Below, one piece after another: positions 53,607-60,056 of a stretch of 64,000 nt of DNA (position 1 is the stretch's first letter; each line of letters opens with the position of its first letter). The notes below the pieces were generated by a model, which was given only the letters and a program-made list of their open reading frames with translations, was not told the DNA's origin and ran no database searches. Origin of the DNA: Campylobacter sp. US33a (GTDB taxonomy: Bacteria; Campylobacterota; Campylobacteria; Campylobacterales; Campylobacteraceae); assembly GCF_004378855.1 (NCBI RefSeq), contig NZ_RYYL01000003.1, positions 151,792-215,791 of the forward strand, read 5' to 3'. A program made the position numbers and the translations under genes.

Positions 53607-53644
53607 GGGTTACTTTTATAAAAATGGGTTACAAAATGGGCTAC
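53607..53644 (+). repeat. Three GGGYTAC direct repeats upstream of integrase
   Basis: GGGTTAC at 53607-53613 and 53626-53632 and GGGCTAC at 53638-53644, in the 206-base gap between tRNA-Met and integrase. The first and third are both followed by CTTTT or TTTTT runs (TACTTTT). Such direct repeats often are arm-type binding sites for the integrase or excisionase. Function inferred. Confidence 0.4.
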
Positions 53645-53683
53645 TTTTTACATCAAAATAGACACTAAAAAGAAAGAAGAATT

Positions 53684-54859
53684 ATGGCAAAATTTAACAA
53701 ACTTACTGATAGCTTTTTAAAAAGCATTAAATGCGAAAGTGGTAAAAAATTTATAAAATTCGCTGATCCGACTTTAAAAGGCTTATATGTTTTTATTTAT
53801 CCTAGCGGTAAAAAATTATTTAAAATAAGACAAACAAATGATACTTATATAAAAATAGGGGAATATCCTTTGCTTTCCTTAGCAGAGCTTAGAGAAATCG
53901 CTTTAAATGCTTTTAAGCTAAAGGCAAAAGGACAAAACATAAAAAATGCTAAAAGACTTAAATTTGGCGATATATACGATGAAGTTTTAGAAAAATGCAA
54001 GGCTGATGGATTAAGTCTAAAAGAAATACAAAGAGGATTAAAATACAAAAATGGCGTTTTTAAGAATTTCAAAGATGTAGATATAGAAAGCATCAAGCGT
54101 TCGCATATCATCGAAACACTTAAAACCATAGAGCATCAAATCCCTACACTTATAAAAGCCAAAGGCTGGATTAACAAAATCTTTAAATATGCTTTGCAGC
54201 TTGAAATCGTAGAAAATAATCCTGTGGCAAGTATTGATAATTCCATAGTTTTTAAAAAAGCCTCAAAAGTAATTCATCAGCCAACCTTATTAGAAAATGA
54301 TAAAATCAAAGAATATATATTATCCTTAAAAAATTCAGATCTTAAAAAAACACATAAAAACCTAATGCTTTTTAATCTTTTAACCGCACAACGCCCTGGT
54401 AATGTTATAAAAGCAACTTGGGATGAATTTGATTTAAAAAATGCTATTTGGACTATCAAAGCCGAAAAAATGAAGATGAGAAAAGAACACATCATCGCTT
54501 TAAATTCTCAAGCGCTTAAAATTTTAAAAGAACAAAAGAAAGCAAAAGTCAATGATTATGTCTTTGCTGGAAGTGCAAAAAAGGGGTGCAATAGCGAGAA
54601 TATCACTTGCAATATCAATAAAAGATTAGGTTATCAAGGTATTCAAAGTGCACACGGTTTTCGTGCTATGTTTAGAAGTTTAGCTAACGAACATCAATTA
54701 AATCATGGCGTGAGTATGGATATAGCCGAGCAGTGTTTAGCACACGAGCAAAAAAACGCTATTTTAAAAGCTTATAATCGTAGTGAAAATATAGAATTAA
54801 AAAGAAAGTTAATGCAGTGGTGGGGAGATTATATCGAAAAACTTGCAGGGGATTTTTAA
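53684..54859 (+). CDS. int: Tyrosine recombinase integrase
   Basis: Catalyses site-specific integration and excision of the element. The 391-residue protein has an N-terminal DUF4102-like arm domain (about 1-90), a central SAM-like core-binding domain (about 95-185), and the catalytic domain with R237 (LLTAQRPGNV), H324 and R327 (HGFR), H354 (LAHEQ) and Y364 (KAYNR). It is of the P4 type, usual for tRNA-targeting islands. It faces away from tRNA-Met, 206 bases downstream. Start has AGAAAGAAGAATT upstream. Confidence 0.95.
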   Translation: MAKFNKLTDSFLKSIKCESGKKFIKFADPTLKGLYVFIYPSGKKLFKIRQTNDTYIKIGEYPLLSLAELREIALNAFKLKAKGQNIKNAKRLKFGDIYDEVLEKCKADGLSLKEIQRGLKYKNGVFKNFKDVDIESIKRSHIIETLKTIEHQIPTLIKAKGWINKIFKYALQLEIVENNPVASIDNSIVFKKASKVIHQPTLLENDKIKEYILSLKNSDLKKTHKNLMLFNLLTAQRPGNVIKATWDEFDLKNAIWTIKAEKMKMRKEHIIALNSQALKILKEQKKAKVNDYVFAGSAKKGCNSENITCNINKRLGYQGIQSAHGFRAMFRSLANEHQLNHGVSMDIAEQCLAHEQKNAILKAYNRSENIELKRKLMQWWGDYIEKLAGDF

Positions 54860-55044
54860 ATCACCTTACAAGTTTGCAACCATTTATCAATTTCGGCTTT
54901 TTCATATTTAAAAGTAGAACCTATTTTAATCCCTTTTGGAAAATTAAATTTATTTTGATTTACTCGCATTCTCATTTTGCGAATTTTTAGCGGAGTAAAG
55001 CCTAGATACTCCGCTACTTCTTTTGTCGATAATAATTTTGCCAT
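54856..55044 (-). CDS. AlpA/excisionase-type helix-turn-helix protein
   Basis: A 62-residue DNA-binding protein. LLSTKEVAEYLGFTPLKIRK is a winged helix-turn-helix like that of AlpA and the excise-type MerR-like family, which recognise element ends and also control integrase. It overlaps the 3' end of the integrase gene by four bases on the opposite strand. It is the last gene of the minus-strand block starting near 58213. Confidence 0.8.
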   Translation of the reverse strand: MAKLLSTKEVAEYLGFTPLKIRKMRMRVNQNKFNFPKGIKIGSTFKYEKAEIDKWLQTCKVI

Positions 55045-55045
55045 T

Positions 55046-55399
55046 TCATTCTCCTTTCTCTAAATCAAAGCCTAATTTTGCAATAATTGCTTTTTGCTCT
55101 TCATAGCTTAAAAAATTGCTGATTAAAATCAAAACATCACCAAAACAAAAGCGATTATAACTCACGCTTTGTTCTAGCACTTTAATTTCTAATGTATCAC
55201 TTAAACCTTCAAGTGAAGCGGTTATTTTCCAATTTTTATCAATAGCTTTTAACACCTCATCGTTTGCGTTTTGATTAAAAGCATTGTCGTTTCTTAAAAG
55301 CAACATTTCTTTTATGGTTTGCTTTAACATTTCTTGTGTGTTTTTTAGCTCTTTTTCTAATGCTAATTTAGCCTTTGTGTATTCTTTAAATTCTTTCAT
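55046..55399 (-). CDS. Phage hypothetical protein (117 aa)
   Basis: A soluble protein with a coiled-coil N-terminal half (about 1-50, KEFKEYTKAKLALEKELKN) and a C-terminal half rich in Ser, Glu and Leu. No recognised domain. One base separates its stop from the next start, so it is translated with the excisionase-like gene. The preceding methyltransferase ends 17 bases upstream. Confidence 0.65.
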   Translation of the reverse strand: MKEFKEYTKAKLALEKELKNTQEMLKQTIKEMLLLRNDNAFNQNANDEVLKAIDKNWKITASLEGLSDTLEIKVLEQSVSYNRFCFGDVLILISNFLSYEEQKAIIAKLGFDLEKGE

Positions 55400-55416
55400 T
55401 TTTTATCCTTTCTAAT

Positions 55417-56178
55417 TTAAGCAAATAAACTTCTTTCAATTTGTTTAAACATCACTTCGTTTGCATTTTTAAAAAACTCTTTTTTTATCTCAAAACCATA
55501 AGCCCTTCTATTTAAATTCGCCGCGGCTAAAAGCATGCTTCCACTTCCAGCGCAAGGGTCAATCACTACATCGCCAACATCAGTAAAAAGGCTAATTAAT
55601 CTTTCTAAAAGATTAATAGGCTTTTGTGTAGGGTGTATTTTTGGGATATCTTTGTCTCTAACCCAGTCCATACAATTTAAAATCATTCTGCCATCGTTGT
55701 TAAATTTAGACAGTTTGTCTCGGTATAAAATCAAAGCGTATTCACAGTTTCCTACGACTTTCATGTTGACTTTTAAAACTTGCGATGATGAAGGCTTTCT
55801 AAAAACTAGGTTAATGTAATGATTAAAGCCGTATTTCTTTGCATAATCAATTAACATAAATTGTTGCTCGAAACTGCAAAAAACTATCATGCAAGGGCTT
55901 TTCCCGCTTTCTTTTGGCTCTTTTACTAGCATTTTGCTGCAAAAGTGCATAAATTCAGCCACTCTAAAATCATTGTCTGTATCAAAAAAAGCTTTATTCG
56001 CCTTTTTGCTTTCGCCATTTTTATTATCGCCATTTATATACCACTCAGTAGAAGAAGCATAAGCGTTATTGCCTAGATTATAAGGGATATCGGCTATAAC
56101 AAGTTGTGCTTTTGGTATGTTATACCTTTTAAAATTTTGAAAATGATCGTTATAAAGTTGCGGGTGAAACATCATCAC
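55417..56178 (-). CDS. Phage DNA methyltransferase (beta class, DIPY variant)
   Basis: A 253-residue N6/N4 DNA methyltransferase of the PF01555 kind. Motif IV comes first (residues 29-33, ADIPY, with Ile in the second place of the usual DPPY), and motif I near the C-terminus (DPCAGSGS, 207-214), the beta-class order. HPTQKP (182-187) supports the same fold. No restriction enzyme is beside it, so it is a solitary phage methylase that may protect phage DNA from host systems or alter gene expression. It overlaps the upstream 88-residue gene by 29 bases. Confidence 0.85.
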   Translation of the reverse strand: MMMFHPQLYNDHFQNFKRYNIPKAQLVIADIPYNLGNNAYASSTEWYINGDNKNGESKKANKAFFDTDNDFRVAEFMHFCSKMLVKEPKESGKSPCMIVFCSFEQQFMLIDYAKKYGFNHYINLVFRKPSSSQVLKVNMKVVGNCEYALILYRDKLSKFNNDGRMILNCMDWVRDKDIPKIHPTQKPINLLERLISLFTDVGDVVIDPCAGSGSMLLAAANLNRRAYGFEIKKEFFKNANEVMFKQIERSLFA

Positions 56179-56416
56179 TTCCTTTTTGATTAAATAAGTT
56201 AGGCTCTTTTAAAAAGGCTATTTTTTCCATTATTTCATCAAATTCACTTTGATAGTCTTTGATATTCTGATTTAATACACTTCTTTCATATTTAACCCTT
56301 TGTATAGATCTGTGAATTACTAAAGCTCTTTTGGTTAAATTTTCTATCTCTTGGCTTAACTCACCTTGATTTAGTTTCTCTAATTGTTCTAGCTGTTTAT
56401 TTTCGTCTTTTGTCAT
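56150..56416 (-). CDS. Phage coiled-coil protein (88 aa)
   Basis: An 88-residue charged protein, mostly one long helix (about 4-78, NKQLEQLEKLNQGELSQEIE and IKDYQSEFDEIMEK), followed by a flexible C-terminus. It overlaps the preceding gene by 20 bases and the methyltransferase by 29. Such helical proteins are common in early phage operons, but I recognise no function. Confidence 0.6.
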   Translation of the reverse strand: MTKDENKQLEQLEKLNQGELSQEIENLTKRALVIHRSIQRVKYERSVLNQNIKDYQSEFDEIMEKIAFLKEPNLFNQKGSDDVSPATL

Positions 56417-56780
56417 TTTTTATCCTTTCTAGTAAATTTTTAAGTCTTGAAATTCCGCGCTCTAAAATTTCTTGCTCTTCTTTGCTTTTTTTATTTTTTA
56501 CTTGACGCTCTTTAAACTGTGCGCAAATTTCATAAAATACAAAGTCAATTCGTCGATACAGTGCAATTTTGTTCTTATATTTAACCCTTAAGTGTTCTAA
56601 AATTTCATTTTTATGTTGATTAAATAAATCAAGCACAAAAATATCATCAAAATAAAAGCATAACTTTCTTTCGCCTTCGCGCCCTATAATCCTCGCATCC
56701 AAAAAACTTGATTTTAAATCATTATCCAAAACAGATTTTGCAAGATCGTAAGCCTCAATTGAATGTGTAATATTATTCAC
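56397..56780 (-). CDS. Phage hypothetical protein (127 aa), GTG start
   Basis: A 127-residue soluble protein starting at the GTG 56780 that overlaps the previous stop (AAGGAGTATGC is upstream). The N-terminal half (about 1-60) is mixed alpha/beta, and the C-terminal half is helical and basic. No domain that I recognise. It follows the zinc ribbon gene by an overlap of eight bases. Confidence 0.65.
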   Translation of the reverse strand: MNNITHSIEAYDLAKSVLDNDLKSSFLDARIIGREGERKLCFYFDDIFVLDLFNQHKNEILEHLRVKYKNKIALYRRIDFVFYEICAQFKERQVKNKKSKEEQEILERGISRLKNLLERIKNDKRRK

Positions 56781-57006
56781 GCATACTCCTTAAAGTATAT
56801 GTTTTAGCCATTTGCCTTTCTATATCTTCAAGCTTAAACTCAGCGCTAATCTCATTATCGCAACTAGGGCAAATTCCTTTTAAAATTACTTTCTCGCCTA
56901 TATGTTTTACATAACAATCTTGTTTTTTAAAACCATGTTCTGCTACAAAAACTAAATGACAAACCTTGCATTCTACAAATCCATTTATTTTGATTTTCAC
57001 TTGCAT
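56773..57006 (-). CDS. Phage zinc ribbon protein (77 aa)
   Basis: Two CxxC pairs, CKVC (about 14-17) and CPSC (about 46-49), with a strand-turn layout, form a probable zinc ribbon in a 77-residue protein. Phage Com translational regulators and small transcription factors share this size and layout; assignment is weak. It lies nine bases from the replication gene's stop. Confidence 0.65.
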   Translation of the reverse strand: MQVKIKINGFVECKVCHLVFVAEHGFKKQDCYVKHIGEKVILKGICPSCDNEISAEFKLEDIERQMAKTYTLRSMRE

Positions 57007-57015
57007 TCTTGTTCC

Positions 57016-57876
57016 TTAAATTGCCAAAGCATAGGGCTTAAATGCCTTAGCCCAACGCGGATTATTCAAATATTTAGTTTGTTTTAAAACCACTCTCATA
57101 TCAAAATGCCAAATATTAATCATTCTTAAATAATCCTGCAAAAGACTAAAGGCATCATTGATATCATTTTCAATGCAATTTAAAAATTTATTCTTCAACT
57201 TCAGTCTCAATTCAAGCCTTTTCCATTTTACAAATTCGCCTTTGATATTTTCTTTGTGGTAATATTTTTGCTTTTCGTATTTATCATAAAGTAAAATGCG
57301 TTCTAATTTATAATATTTACTTTGGGGATTGTTGATATACATACTGGTTTTATAAGTGTGAAAATCGCCAAAGATTTTAAGTTTGCTAAACCTTTCTTGG
57401 TGTTTAAATTCTCTTGGTTTAGATACTGCTAGATCATCATCAAAATCACAAGCAATATCCACACTATAAGTTTTAAACCTTTTTATCATTTTGCTTAAAA
57501 TTTTCCACACCTCAGCTTCTATTTGTTTGCTAGGCTGATAAAGTCCATTAAATTGCACCTCTATGTAGTAATCTTTTGCTTTTTTATTCTTTTTAGAAAG
57601 CTCAAAACAAGCCTTAGAATTATCTAAAATAATGATAGTATTTGAAAGGCTTTTATTTCTAGGTTTTATATTGATATAACGCATTTTAAAAGGATAAAAT
57701 TTATCATTGGTTTTTATGCCTTTGAATTTGTCTTTTACAAATTCATTGATGCTTTTGTTTCTTGTTGCGCTTCGCATTTTTTCAAAAAGTCCCCATCTTT
57801 TAAGGTATTTGTAAAAGGTTTTTTTATTGATAACAAAACAGAAGCTGTCGTATCCTGTGCTATGATTTGTTTGCAT
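57016..57876 (-). CDS. Rep_trans-like replication initiation protein
   Basis: A 286-residue basic protein. The segments YSVDIACDFDDD (about 137-148), LLYDKYEK (195-202) and KRLELRLKL (219-227) match the conserved positions of the Rep_trans rolling-circle initiator family (also RstA of CTX phage). The exact catalytic tyrosine is not certain: Tyr197 or Tyr188-189 are candidates. AAAAGGATATTTT precedes the ATG. The gene overlaps the upstream 97-residue gene by 142 bases. A plasmid-like initiator in an integrated element is notable. Confidence 0.65.
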   Translation of the reverse strand: MQTNHSTGYDSFCFVINKKTFYKYLKRWGLFEKMRSATRNKSINEFVKDKFKGIKTNDKFYPFKMRYINIKPRNKSLSNTIIILDNSKACFELSKKNKKAKDYYIEVQFNGLYQPSKQIEAEVWKILSKMIKRFKTYSVDIACDFDDDLAVSKPREFKHQERFSKLKIFGDFHTYKTSMYINNPQSKYYKLERILLYDKYEKQKYYHKENIKGEFVKWKRLELRLKLKNKFLNCIENDINDAFSLLQDYLRMINIWHFDMRVVLKQTKYLNNPRWAKAFKPYALAI

Positions 57877-58028
57877 AAAATATCCTTTTCAAAACCTTTT
57901 TTCATTATAAAGCCATTGCTACTTATCTTTACAAGTGCATAGCCACGCATTGCTAAACTTTCTATTGCCTTTGCCCTTTGTGCTTTTCTAAAAGCATCAT
58001 TATCTTTTTGCATGGATTTAAAACTCAT
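57735..58028 (-). CDS. Phage hypothetical protein (97 aa)
   Basis: A 97-residue basic, soluble protein starting at 58028 with AAAAGGAATTTAA. Its last 47 codons overlap the initiator gene in another frame, and both starts have good ribosome binding sites, so both may be real. It has a beta-like stretch RGYALVKISSNGFIMKKGF (about 28-46). No recognised domain; it could be a regulator of the initiator by position. Confidence 0.6.
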   Translation of the reverse strand: MSFKSMQKDNDAFRKAQRAKAIESLAMRGYALVKISSNGFIMKKGFEKDILCKQIIAQDTTASVLLSIKKPFTNTLKDGDFLKKCEAQQETKASMNL

Positions 58029-58039
58029 TTAAATTCCTT

Positions 58040-58213
58040 TTAATTGCTTAAAATTTCATTCGCGCGTTCAATCAGCTTTCTTAGCTCCGCCAAATTACCC
58101 CTTAGCTCATCTTCGTCACTTTCTTCCATATAATTAATTAGATCTAAGCATTCTTTATTTATGATTTGCAAAGCCCTTGTATGCTCAATAACTGCTTTAA
58201 TCTTTTCTCTCAT
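58040..58213 (-). CDS. Small acidic helical phage protein (57 aa)
   Basis: From the ATG at 58213, MREKIKAVIEHTRALQIINK, and on through NYMEESDEDELRG to RANEILSN and a TAA, 57 residues in all. AAGGAGAAGAGT lies just upstream. The protein is acidic and helical. It is the first gene of the block that continues with the replication initiator. An anti-Shine-Dalgarno sequence lies in its leader. Function unknown. Confidence 0.65.
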   Translation of the reverse strand: MREKIKAVIEHTRALQIINKECLDLINYMEESDEDELRGNLAELRKLIERANEILSN

Positions 58214-58227
58214 ACTCTTCTCCTTTA

Positions 58228-58312
58228 GTGTTTAAAAGAGAGCTAAGTCAATGGAAATGCTTTAATTAGAAAATTATTTCAAGGAGATTTCTCTTAGCTC
58301 TCATTTAAACAC
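58228..58312. repeat. 20-bp inverted repeat upstream of the replication operon
   Basis: Arms GTGTTTAAAAGAGAGCTAAG (58228-58247) and CTTAGCTCTCATTTAAACAC (58293-58312) pair over 20 bases except one A-A position, with 45 bases between. On the minus strand the transcript reads through the loop before the gene start at 58213. The loop contains AAGGAGA in plus orientation, i.e. TCTCCTT in the mRNA, complementary to the ribosome binding site. Confidence 0.65.
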
Positions 58313-58435
58313 TAACCAAAACATAGGACCTGCATTCAAAGTCTAAAAGACTTTTGGTATTTTGGTAAATTAACAAAGCTTTAAAAAAGCTCACTTTCCA
58401 CGCCGTCGTCCGTGAGTGCAATAAATAAAATAACG

Positions 58436-58460
58436 CGCTAGTTTTTAAAGCAAACTAGCG
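58436..58460 (-). terminator. Hairpin after the 94-aa gene (possible terminator)
   Basis: CGCTAGTTT (58436-58444) and AAACTAGCG (58452-58460) form a 9-bp perfect stem with a 7-base loop. Read on the minus strand it is followed by CGTTATTTTATTTATTG. It lies 128 bases past the stop of the small DNA-binding gene at 58588, so it could end the early transcript. Confidence 0.5.
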
Positions 58461-58587
58461 AAAAACTACTAAAACCAAAACAAGGCATTAAATACCAACT
58501 TTGCCAAAAACCCTTTAAGCACACTTTGCTATCACTTTAAAAAAATGTGATTTTCAAGTGCTTAGATAAATGTGCTTAATGAGGCTT

Positions 58588-58872
58588 TTAAGTCGCCTCT
58601 ATCTCTTTTAATAAAACTTTAATTTCTCTCATAGATTTTTCATAGGCTTGCTTGCGGATTTCGTTCTTTTTATACTCGCTTTTTAGCTTTTCTATGCGTT
58701 TTATTAGTCTTTCATCCTCTCTTAAGCCCAGTTTTAAAAGGGCTATTTCAACCTTTGCGTTTGTAAGATTATTTGAAAGCCAACTATTTAAGACATTGTG
58801 GGCTAAATTTAGTTTTAACCCTGCTTCTGTTATACTGCTAACACCTAATTTTTGCCTTATCGCTTCTTTCAT
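58588..58872 (-). CDS. Phage helix-turn-helix-like protein (94 aa)
   Basis: A 94-residue basic protein. The N-terminal half (about 1-50) includes IRQKLGVSSITEAGLKLNL and a following NSWLSNNLTNAKVEIALLKL that fits a helix-turn-helix; the rest (about 55-94) is a coiled coil. It is probably a Cro-like or early regulator, as it is transcribed from the promoter at 59167. It overlaps the 67-residue gene by four bases (ATGA). Confidence 0.6.
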   Translation of the reverse strand: MKEAIRQKLGVSSITEAGLKLNLAHNVLNSWLSNNLTNAKVEIALLKLGLREDERLIKRIEKLKSEYKKNEIRKQAYEKSMREIKVLLKEIEAT

Positions 58873-59072
58873 TTTGAAACCTTTATGCTAATAATCGTTT
58901 TTTCAAAAAGTCCATCACTCACAGCTTCTATGCTTATCTCATCATTTGTATGTAAAAAATTAAGTGCTTTTTCGAATACCTCATCGCTAAAATTAAAACA
59001 CTTTCTAAGTTCTTCTTTTTCTTCACTTTTTCTAAAGCTTAAAACATCTAAAATTGATTTTGCTTCTATCAT
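58869..59072 (-). CDS. First gene of the early minus-strand operon (67 aa)
   Basis: A 67-residue protein with acidic N-terminal helices and a C-terminal beta part ending ISIKVSK. AGGAGTAAAAA precedes the ATG. It is the first gene behind the consensus promoter at 59167-59195 and is overlapped by the next gene, so it is likely the first early lytic gene. No recognised domain. Confidence 0.6.
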   Translation of the reverse strand: MIEAKSILDVLSFRKSEEKEELRKCFNFSDEVFEKALNFLHTNDEISIEAVSDGLFEKTIISIKVSK

Positions 59073-59166
59073 TTTTTACTCCTAAAAACTTTATAAGTTA
59101 AAACTTGGCATACTTTATGCTTTGATTAAATAATTATTTTATTTTGTAAAATTAATTATGTGTAGA

Positions 59167-59199
59167 ATTATACTTGATTTTGAAAGTAATGTCAAGTAT
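59167..59199 (-). promoter_or_regulatory. Consensus sigma-70 promoter overlapped by a palindromic operator
   Basis: On the minus strand: TTGACA (plus 59190-59195), a 17-base spacer, then TATAAT (plus 59167-59172). Both boxes are perfect consensus, rare in this genome group, where -35 boxes are usually weak. Half-sites ATACTTGA (59170-59177) and TCAAGTAT (59192-59199) are perfect inverse copies spaced 14 bases apart and lie over the -10 and -35, so a repressor dimer or tetramer would block the promoter. It drives the 67- and 94-residue genes. Confidence 0.75.
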
Positions 59200-59240
59200 T
59201 TAAATGTATTATTTTTATTTTTAATAAAAAAGGGTTATAT

Positions 59241-59627
59241 ATGAATGATTTTGAAAGTATTTTAAATTTTTTAAGATATGAAACGAATAGTAAAACCGAT
59301 AAAGAAATGTGCGTAAAACTAAATATTCCATATGGGACACTTGATACTTGGAAAGCTAGGAAATCAATTCCAACTAAAAAATTATACGAATTTTCTAAAA
59401 TTTTAGGAGTCAATATCGATACTATAATCAATGGAAATATTAATACAAAAGGAGATGAAAATATCATAGTGCAAGGAAAAGATAATGCTATAAATTTTCA
59501 AAAAAACAGTAAATATAATGATAAATTTCAAGAATTTTTAGCCTTATATGAAAAATATGGCAACGAAGCTTTACTGGATCAATTTATCAATAAATTAGAA
59601 AATTTAAAAAAAATAATAGAGGAGTAA
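59241..59627 (+). CDS. CI-type phage repressor (no peptidase domain)
   Basis: A 128-residue protein whose first 65 residues (MNDFESILNFLRYETNSKTD, CVKLNIPYGTLDTWKARKSIP) match the phage CI repressor helix-turn-helix. It lacks a LexA-type S24 domain, so it would not be cleaved by RecA; other release is needed. Residues 67-84 contain G, NII, G and N repeated as in the next protein. AAAAAAGGGTTATAT precedes the ATG. It is divergent from the early genes across the operator region. Confidence 0.8.
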   Translation: MNDFESILNFLRYETNSKTDKEMCVKLNIPYGTLDTWKARKSIPTKKLYEFSKILGVNIDTIINGNINTKGDENIIVQGKDNAINFQKNSKYNDKFQEFLALYEKYGNEALLDQFINKLENLKKIIEE

Positions 59628-59630
59628 AAA

Positions 59631-59948
59631 ATGGAAATTATAAATACTTTGATCGAATTTTTTAATTCGTTTGGCGTTTTTGTTTTGCTTGGAATTGCAA
59701 TGATTGCTTTGTCGATTTTATCCGTAAGAGATAAAAACAGAAAAGAAAGAGAGCAATACGAAGCTATAAGACGCGAAGAAGTTTCTAGGATAAGCGATGG
59801 CGTGGCTAGTGGCGTGATTAGAATTTTTAATGATAAAAGCATCATGCAGCTTCTAAACAATGGAATTCCTGTAGAAATCAGAATTAATGTTGATGGTAGC
59901 CAAAACATCATCATTAATGGTAGCGGCAATCAAATCCAAAAAGTATAA
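59631..59948 (+). CDS. Small membrane protein with a beta motif shared with the repressor (105 aa)
   Basis: An N-terminal membrane helix (about 12-31, FGVFVLLGIAMIALSIL) precedes a basic/acidic coiled segment (about 33-60) and a C-terminal beta part. Residues 85-102 contain INVDGSQNIIINGSGNQI, with the same spacing of G, NII, G, N and I as in the repressor. It begins three bases after the repressor stop with GAGGAGTAAAAA upstream, so it is co-expressed with it. Function unknown. Confidence 0.75.
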   Translation: MEIINTLIEFFNSFGVFVLLGIAMIALSILSVRDKNRKEREQYEAIRREEVSRISDGVASGVIRIFNDKSIMQLLNNGIPVEIRINVDGSQNIIINGSGNQIQKV

Positions 59949-60056
59949 AAATGCTTGTTTGGAATTTATGGTTTAAAAAATATTATCGAGATATAAAAAC
60001 AATTTAAAAATATATAAAGTGAAATACAGTAAAATTTTAGTCAAAAAGGAAAAAGA

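Larger units (their letters stand above)
58214..58587. other. Structured 374-base non-coding region with inverted repeats (candidate origin/leader)
   Basis: No gene is seen. Features on the plus strand are: GTGTTTAAAAGAGAGCTAAG (58228-58247) and its imperfect inverse (58293-58312), 20 bp with one mismatch; AAAGTC/GACTTT (58338-58343 and 58349-58354); a small CTCAC/GTGAG stem (58390-58394 and 58412-58416) around a GC-rich CGCCGTCGTCC patch; and a 9-bp perfect hairpin at 58436-58460. It lies directly upstream of the replication operon. Candidate for the initiator's binding site or origin, or a regulatory leader. Confidence 0.5.

Noticed and set aside
59951..60007. 18-codon frame between the membrane protein and the nuclease-like gene
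   Set aside because: No binding site and no feature to support it; the interval is AT-rich spacer.
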